This document shows positions 59,080-64,000 of a DNA stretch of 64,000 bases, piece after piece. Origin of the DNA: Bradyrhizobium sp. dw_411 (lineage in GTDB: Bacteria; Pseudomonadota; Alphaproteobacteria; Rhizobiales; Xanthobacteraceae); the NCBI RefSeq assembly GCF_018449695.1, contig NZ_JAAVUY010000010.1, forward strand, positions 186,001-250,000. Direction: 5' to 3'. The first letter of the stretch is position 1. Each line of letters opens with the position of its first letter. The translations under genes and the position numbers were made by a program. The notes under the pieces are model-generated. The model saw only the letters and a list, made by a program, of their open reading frames with translations, ran no database searches and had not been told where the DNA came from.

Positions 59080-60309
59080 GTGGCAGGACAATGGATTGAT
59101 ATTGCGGCTGCCGATGGCGGCACATTCAAGGGATATCTCGCCGTCCCGGCATCGGGGTCGGGCCCCGGCATTCTGCTGCTGCAGGAGATTTTCGGCGTTA
59201 ATTCCTCGATGCGGGAAACCGCTGATCATTATGCTGAAGAAGGCTACGTGGTGCTGGCGCCGGATCTGTTCTGGCGCATGGAGCCCGGCGTCGACCTCGG
59301 CTACACCGAAGCCGATTTCAACAAGGCGTTCGGTTATTTTCAACGTTTCGACGCCAATCAGTCGATCAAGGATTCCGCCGATGCACTGAAGGTGTTGCGC
59401 GCGCGTCCGGAATGCGTCGGCAAGGTCGGCGCGCTCGGCTTCTGCCTGGGCGGCAAGCTGGCTTATCTCGTCGCGGCGCGCACCGATGTCGATTGTGCCG
59501 TCAGTTATTACGGCGTCGGCATCGAGGCTGACATCGGCGAAGCGTCTAAGGTCAAGTGCCCGATGGTGTTTCATTTCGCCGAGCTCGACAAATACGCGCC
59601 GGCGGAAGCCCGCGAGCAAATCAAGGCGGCCTTCGCTGAGCGACCCGACGTCGAATTGTATCTGTATCCCGGCTGCGACCACGCCTTCGCAGCCCCCGAG
59701 CGCACAAGCTTCAACAAGCCTGCGAGCCTGATGGCGCATTCGCGCTCGATCGCGCTGTTCCGCAAGGTCATGGGCCCGCATTATGATCTTTCCGCGCTGT
59801 GGGATCGTCATACCGAGCTGGAATTCGGCGAGCGCAATGCGGAAAAGACCATGACAACGATGGTCGCCGAGCCCTACGTTAATCACATTCCGACCATGAC
59901 CGGCGGCGTCGGCTACCGCGATCTGCTGCGTTTCTACGCGAACCATTTCATTCCGAAGACGCCGCAGGACACCAAGCTGATCCCGATCTCGCGCACGATT
60001 GGCGCGGACCGTATCGTCGACGAGATGCTGTTCAGTTTCACCCACGATATCGAGATCGACTGGATGCTGCCCGGCGTGGCGCCGACAGGGAAATATGTCG
60101 AGGTACCGCTGATCGCCATTGTCCGGTTCCGCGGCGACAAGCTGTATAACGAGCACATCTATTGGGATCAGGCCTCGGTGCTGGTGCAGATCGGGCTTCT
60201 CGATCCGGCTGGGCTCCCCGTAGCCGGGGTGGCGCAGGCGAAGAAGCTCGTCGACGAGACGCTGCCTTCGAACACGCTGATGGCTCGATGGGCCGAGAGC
60301 GCTAAATAA
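59080..60309 (+). CDS. Dienelactone hydrolase fused to SnoaL/NTF2-like domain
   Basis: This is a 409-residue protein. Residues about 1-235 are a dienelactone hydrolase with the catalytic triad C122 (LGFCLGG), D170 (AELDKY) and H201 (GCDHAF), matching Cys123-Asp171-His202 of the classic enzyme. Residues about 245-409 form a SnoaL/NTF2-like fold (TKLIPISRTIGADRIVDEMLFSFTHDIEIDWMLPG). The first domain hydrolyses lactones or esters from ring cleavage; the second binds or isomerises small ligands. GTG start with TTGGAGGGG upstream. The fusion is an unusual arrangement. Confidence 0.93.
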   Translation: MAGQWIDIAAADGGTFKGYLAVPASGSGPGILLLQEIFGVNSSMRETADHYAEEGYVVLAPDLFWRMEPGVDLGYTEADFNKAFGYFQRFDANQSIKDSADALKVLRARPECVGKVGALGFCLGGKLAYLVAARTDVDCAVSYYGVGIEADIGEASKVKCPMVFHFAELDKYAPAEAREQIKAAFAERPDVELYLYPGCDHAFAAPERTSFNKPASLMAHSRSIALFRKVMGPHYDLSALWDRHTELEFGERNAEKTMTTMVAEPYVNHIPTMTGGVGYRDLLRFYANHFIPKTPQDTKLIPISRTIGADRIVDEMLFSFTHDIEIDWMLPGVAPTGKYVEVPLIAIVRFRGDKLYNEHIYWDQASVLVQIGLLDPAGLPVAGVAQAKKLVDETLPSNTLMARWAESAK

Positions 60310-60323
60310 TTTGCCTTCAATCG

Positions 60324-60346
60324 ACGGCGCCCGTCCCGGGCGCCGT
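60324..60346 (+). terminator. Strong hairpin, probable terminator/attenuator before the peptide-type ABC operon
   Basis: ACGGCGCCC (60324-60332) pairs with GGGCGCCGT (60338-60346) across GTCCC, and TTTCGTT follows. It lies 15 nt after the dienelactone hydrolase stop and 24 nt before the binding-protein start. It could end the first transcript, or stabilise a transcript carrying the abundant binding protein. Confidence 0.65.
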
Positions 60347-60369
60347 TTCGTTCTGTGGAGTAGATTGTC

Positions 60370-61911
60370 ATGAATTCTTCCACGATTTCTCGCCGTGCGG
60401 TTTTGCAACTGGCTGGCGCCGCCGCGTTACCTCTCTCCAGCGTTCTGGCGGGGTCGGCGCAAGCCGCCGCACCGGGCACGCTGACGATTGCTTACAATGT
60501 CAATCTGCCGTCGTTCGATCCGACCATTGGATTGTCTGCGGTCAATCCGACGATCCAGTCGATCTATCAGGCGATCTTCGATCCCTATATCGGTCAGGCG
60601 CCTGATTTGTCGTTCAAGCCTGGCCTGCTGACGAAATGGGGCTGGAACGCCGACCGCACCAAGGTGACGATGGAAGTGCGCAAGGGCGCGACCTGGCATG
60701 ACGGTTCGCCGGTGACGCCTGAAGACGTGGTCTGGTCGCTGACCCGCGCCGCCGATGCCAAGAGCGGCAACCCGATCCAGTTCGTCTGGTCCAAGGTCAA
60801 CAACTACAAGATCGACGGCAACACCATCACCGGCGATGTAGTGGAGTTCGAGCCGACCTTGTTCAAATGGATGGCTTTCCTCACTGGCTACATTCTGCCC
60901 AAGGCTTACTTCGAGAAAGTCGGCGCTGAAGGTTTCGAGAAGGCGCCGATCGGCTCCGGCCCGTACAAGGTTGACGCGTTCGAGCGCAACGCGTTTCTGC
61001 GGCTCAAGGCACATCCCGGCTATTGGGGCCCCAAGCCCGCCTTCGACACCGTGGTGTTCAAATTCGTCACCGATCCCACCAGCCGCGTCGCCGAAATCGA
61101 ATCCGGCGGATCGGACGTCACGTTCGAAATTCCCTACGAGGAATTCGACCGCCTGAAATCGAAATCGGGCCTCGCCGGGCAGACCAAGCCGGTGTCCGAT
61201 ATCGCGATGATCTTCATCACCGACATCGCCCCGATGCTCGATCGCAATGTGCGTCTCGCGGCCAATCATGCGATCGACAAGAAGGCGATCGTTGACCGGC
61301 TTCTGAAAGGTTACGGCGTTCCGATCTCGACGCTGGAAGCGCCGGGCTATGCCGCCTTCGATCCCTCGATCAAAGTGTCCTACGATCCTGATCTGGCCAA
61401 GAGCCTGCTGGCCAAGAGCGGATACTCGCCCGAAAAGCCGGTCAAGTTCACCATCCAGACCACGCGCGGCTTCAAGCCAAAGGATTACGAGATGATCCAG
61501 GCGATCGTCGGGATGTGGCGCAAGGTCGGCATCGAGGCCACCATCGAGGTCTACGAGATCGCGCAGCATTTCGAACTGCGCGGGCGCCATGCGCTGGCGC
61601 CGGCCGCGTTCTACAATTGGGGCAATGCGATCGGCGATCCCTCCACGTCAACTGGATTTGCGATGTTCGGCCCGTCACCGCATTGCGCCTGGAAGGGCAA
61701 GGATCTGATCGAGCGGATCGGCCCCTTGTGGGGAGAAAAGGACGAGGCCAAGCGGATCGCCGGCTATAAAGCGGTCGATAAATACATCGCCGAAGAAGGC
61801 GAGGTGATTCCGCTGTTCCAGTATGTTCAGCCGATCATCCACAAGAAGGGGATCAAGGTCGTGGCCCAGGCCAACGGCATGATCCTTCCGCAGTTGATCA
61901 CGCCTGCTTAA
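60370..61911 (+). CDS. ABC transporter substrate-binding protein, dipeptide/oligopeptide type (SBP_bac_5)
   Basis: This is a 513-residue protein. The leader SRRAVLQLAGAAALPLSSVLAG fits Tat export, with cleavage near AQAAA. The SBP_bac_5 blocks are KVTMEVRKGATWHDGSPVTPEDVVWSLTRA, FEKAPIGSGPYKVDAFERN and RNVRLAANHAIDKKAIVDRLL. Ligands in this family range from peptides and nickel to opines, sugars and other small molecules. First gene of a dpp-type operon that continues past the right edge; upstream is the dienelactone hydrolase gene. Confidence 0.93.
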   Translation: MNSSTISRRAVLQLAGAAALPLSSVLAGSAQAAAPGTLTIAYNVNLPSFDPTIGLSAVNPTIQSIYQAIFDPYIGQAPDLSFKPGLLTKWGWNADRTKVTMEVRKGATWHDGSPVTPEDVVWSLTRAADAKSGNPIQFVWSKVNNYKIDGNTITGDVVEFEPTLFKWMAFLTGYILPKAYFEKVGAEGFEKAPIGSGPYKVDAFERNAFLRLKAHPGYWGPKPAFDTVVFKFVTDPTSRVAEIESGGSDVTFEIPYEEFDRLKSKSGLAGQTKPVSDIAMIFITDIAPMLDRNVRLAANHAIDKKAIVDRLLKGYGVPISTLEAPGYAAFDPSIKVSYDPDLAKSLLAKSGYSPEKPVKFTIQTTRGFKPKDYEMIQAIVGMWRKVGIEATIEVYEIAQHFELRGRHALAPAAFYNWGNAIGDPSTSTGFAMFGPSPHCAWKGKDLIERIGPLWGEKDEAKRIAGYKAVDKYIAEEGEVIPLFQYVQPIIHKKGIKVVAQANGMILPQLITPA

Positions 61912-61935
61912 GGCGCAAGGCAAGGCGAGACGCTT

Positions 61936-62943
61936 ATGAGATGGGGCGAGATCATCAGACGACTCGTCCTCATTCCGCCCACGCTGTTTGGCGTGTGCAT
62001 CATTGTGTTCGTCCTGCTGCGCGTGGTTCCCGGCGATCCCATCGCCATGATGATTCCGCCCGGAGCCTCAGCCGCCGACATCGACCGGCTGAGGGCGTTT
62101 TACGGGCTCGATCAATCGATCCCGCAGCAATTCATCACCTGGTTCGGCCAGGCGCTGTCGGGCAATTTCGGCCGCTCGATCAGTCTCCATCAAAGCGTCT
62201 TCGAACTGGTGCTGGCGCGATTGCCGGCAACGCTTGAACTGTCGGCGATGGCGACGCTGATCGCCGTCGGGTTGGGGACCGTGGTTGCCTTCACGGGTGT
62301 CTATGTACGGGGGCGCGGCGCCGAATGGGCGATCGATGGCGGTATCGGTGTGTTTCTCGCGATTCCCGATTTTCTATGGGCGCTGATCCTACTGCTGCTG
62401 TTCGGCGTGTTGATTCCGCTATTGCCGATTACCGGCCGGATCGATCCGCAACTCGATGTCACCTTCCATACCAATTTCTATCTCATCGAAAGCCTGCTGA
62501 CCGGCCGGCTCGATGTCGCCTCGGCGCTGTTGCAACATATGATCCTCCCCGCCGTCGCGCTGGCGCTGCCATTTGCAGCGCTCGTGGCGCGAATTCTCAA
62601 GGCCTCGCTGTCGGAAGCCGAAGATCAGGACTATGCACAGATCGCCCGGGCGCGGGGCTTTTCGCGGCCAGCCATTCTGCTGCGCGAGGTGTTTCCCAAC
62701 GCGCTGATTCCGACGGTGGCGCTGGGTGGGGTTCAGATCACCTTGCTGCTCGGCGGCACGGTGCTGGTGGAGCGCATCTTCTCCTATGAGGGGATCGGTA
62801 ACATGGCGATCGATGCGGTGATCAATCGCGATTTTCCGCTGATCCAGGGATTGATTCTGACTTTTGCCATCCTGTTCATCGCCCTCAATCTTGCCGTCGA
62901 TTTGCTGGTGACCTTGCTGGATCCGAGGTTGCGCCATGGTTGA
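61936..62943 (+). CDS. ABC transporter permease, DppB/OppB type
   Basis: This is a 335-residue protein with about six membrane helices. The start FGVCIIVFVLLRVVPGDPI is a DppB feature, and ARARGFSRPAILLREVFPNALIPTVALGGVQITLLLGG is the EAA-type loop. It follows the binding protein by 24 nt and overlaps the DppC-type gene by 8 nt. Confidence 0.95.
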   Translation: MRWGEIIRRLVLIPPTLFGVCIIVFVLLRVVPGDPIAMMIPPGASAADIDRLRAFYGLDQSIPQQFITWFGQALSGNFGRSISLHQSVFELVLARLPATLELSAMATLIAVGLGTVVAFTGVYVRGRGAEWAIDGGIGVFLAIPDFLWALILLLLFGVLIPLLPITGRIDPQLDVTFHTNFYLIESLLTGRLDVASALLQHMILPAVALALPFAALVARILKASLSEAEDQDYAQIARARGFSRPAILLREVFPNALIPTVALGGVQITLLLGGTVLVERIFSYEGIGNMAIDAVINRDFPLIQGLILTFAILFIALNLAVDLLVTLLDPRLRHG

Positions 62944-63823
62944 TCTCGCGGTCAGTGGTCCGATCGCGCGGCCTTCGCAGTGGAGGGCCGGTTTTGCGCG
63001 CGGCGGGCCGCGGCTATGGATCGGTGTGGGTCTGGTGGGCTTCTTTGTCCTGATCGCGCTGTTGGCGCCGCTGCTCGCGCCGCACGATCCGATTGAACAG
63101 GATTTGTTGTCGGCGCAATTGCCGCCGGCCTGGATGCAGGGCGGCGAAGTTACATTTCCGCTCGGTACCGATAGTCTTGGCCGCTGCGTGCTGTCGCGGC
63201 TGATGTATGCGGCGCGGACTGCGATTGCGGTGGCGCTGATCGCAGCGTCGCTCGCGGCGATCATCGGAATCGCATTCGGCCTGATTGCCGGCATGTTCGG
63301 TGGCTGGATCGACCAGGTGGTCTCGCGCCTGATCGATGTCTGGATGGCTTTTCCGCCGGTGTTGCTGTCGATCGTGCTGGCCGCGGTGATCGGCGCCGGG
63401 TTGACTTCGGTAATCGCTGCCATTGTGGTGGTCGACTGGACGCGGTTCGCGCGCGTGGTGCGCGCCGAGACCATGGTGCAGTTGCAGCGCGATTACGCGT
63501 CGGCAGCGCGCGCCCTCGGTCTGAGCCGCGGCCAGATCCTGCGGCTGGAAATCCTGCCTAATCTCGTTCCCCTGATTGTCACGTTGTTCGCGGTCGAGAT
63601 GGGAATTGCGATTCTGGTCGAGGTGATATTGTCGTTTGTCGGAATCTCCGTTGCAGGAGACGTCGCGACCTGGGGCGGAATGATCGTCGAGGGACGCCAG
63701 GTCATCTATCAGGCGCCATGGATCATGGCGTTTCCGATCGGCTGTGTCATTCTCAGCGTGATCGGTTTCAATCTTCTCGGCGACGGCCTGCGCGCCGCGC
63801 TCGACCCGGTGCAACGCCGATGA
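62936..63823 (+). CDS. ABC transporter permease, DppC/OppC type
   Basis: This is a 295-residue protein with about five to six helices. LAPLLAPHDPIEQDLLSAQLPP and the FPLGTDSLGRCVLSRLMYAARTAIAV block are characteristic of DppC, and AARALGLSRGQILRLEILPNLVPLIVTLFAVEMGIAIL is the EAA-type loop. It pairs with the DppB-type permease and overlaps the next ATPase gene by 4 nt (ATGA). Confidence 0.95.
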   Translation: MVDLAVSGPIARPSQWRAGFARGGPRLWIGVGLVGFFVLIALLAPLLAPHDPIEQDLLSAQLPPAWMQGGEVTFPLGTDSLGRCVLSRLMYAARTAIAVALIAASLAAIIGIAFGLIAGMFGGWIDQVVSRLIDVWMAFPPVLLSIVLAAVIGAGLTSVIAAIVVVDWTRFARVVRAETMVQLQRDYASAARALGLSRGQILRLEILPNLVPLIVTLFAVEMGIAILVEVILSFVGISVAGDVATWGGMIVEGRQVIYQAPWIMAFPIGCVILSVIGFNLLGDGLRAALDPVQRR

Positions 63824-64000
63824 CCGCCGTTCTCGCCGTTCAGGATTTGCATGTCGCGATCGGACCTCGCGGCAAGGCGGCCAATGTGCTGCGCGGCGCG
63901 AGCCTGGAAGTTCAAGCCGGTGAAGTCAGGGGACTGGTCGGCGAATCCGGCGCCGGCAAGTCGATGCTCGGGCGCGCCGTACTGGGCTTGCTGCCGGCGA
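63820..64000 (+). CDS. ABC transporter ATP-binding protein, DppD/OppD type (3' partial)
   Basis: The first 60 residues are visible, starting MTAVLAVQDLHVAIGPRGKA and reaching the Walker A motif GESGAGKSMLGRA. The ATG overlaps the permease stop. The rest of the gene and probably the DppF-type partner lie beyond the window. Confidence 0.92.
   Translation, partial: MTAVLAVQDLHVAIGPRGKAANVLRGASLEVQAGEVRGLVGESGAGKSMLGRAVLGLLPA

Noticed and set aside
58999..60408. Long minus-strand frame opposite the dienelactone hydrolase fusion
   Set aside because: No domain features, no ribosome site, and it is antisense to a gene with a complete catalytic triad.
60427..61590. Long minus-strand frame opposite the Dpp-type binding protein
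   Set aside because: Composition is that of an antisense shadow; the plus-strand gene has a leader and SBP_bac_5 blocks.
1..64000. Prophage, transposon, tRNA or antiphage defence genes
   Set aside because: No integrase, transposase, capsid, restriction-modification or toxin-antitoxin signature was found on either strand.

Overview
The window is 64 kb of GC-rich chromosome from an alphaproteobacterium. The best guess is a Bradyrhizobium, Rhodopseudomonas or Afipia-like member of the Rhizobiales. This rests on codon use, on the palindromic intergenic repeats typical of that group (12257-12372, 29131-29257, 30622-30731), on many solute-binding-protein transporters with Tat-type leaders, and on the CHASE2-cyclase/FecR pair. 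That is inference from gene content, not from a marker gene. I see no rRNA, tRNA, CRISPR array, transposase or phage gene.

Layout. 1-3.3 kb: the end of a branched-chain amino-acid-type ABC importer with a LivM-LivG fusion, LivF and a binding protein. 3.5-9.8 kb: an envelope glycosylation group (three polytopic GT-C-like membrane proteins, a polyprenyl-phosphate-type GT2 and a methyltransferase). 10.1-14.2 kb: a DEAD-box RNA helicase with a repetitive basic tail, a palindromic repeat, an HD-domain protein and a 2-keto-4-pentenoate hydratase-like enzyme. 14.2-22.7 kb: two drug-efflux systems of EmrAB type, each with its own TetR regulator and a palindromic operator candidate; only the second has an outer-membrane channel. 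22.9-30.6 kb: a methyltransferase, FecR plus CHASE2 adenylate cyclase, an aldo/keto reductase, a repeat-rich non-coding stretch and a triple rhodanese.

31-64 kb is a catabolic and transport region. It holds a RidA-like protein, a NitT/TauT-type importer with two different permeases, an orphan tripartite-tricarboxylate receptor and an aspartate racemase-like protein. Next comes a decarboxylation module at 36.8-46.2 kb: UbiX, a TIGR02444-type protein, an Lrp regulator, a quinone-oxidoreductase-like enzyme, a hotdog thioesterase, an acyl-CoA ligase, UbiD and a second NitT/TauT importer. A molybdenum-hydroxylase module follows at 46.2-52.1 kb (medium, small and large subunits, CoxG-like, enoyl-CoA hydratase-like, glyoxalase-like), divergent from an IclR regulator and an MFS transporter. 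A LysR regulator then diverges from a NicC-like flavin monooxygenase and an MFS transporter. A MarR-like regulator diverges from a dienelactone hydrolase fused to a SnoaL/NTF2-like domain, and a dipeptide-type ABC importer runs off the right edge.

Together, the right half looks like an assembly line for importing and opening aromatic or N-heteroaromatic acids: uptake, CoA activation, prFMN-dependent decarboxylation, Mo-dependent ring hydroxylation, flavin hydroxylation and lactone hydrolysis. Each module has its own regulator. The substrate cannot be named from sequence alone. The UbiX/UbiD/CoA-ligase/importer module is the strongest candidate for an undescribed pathway.
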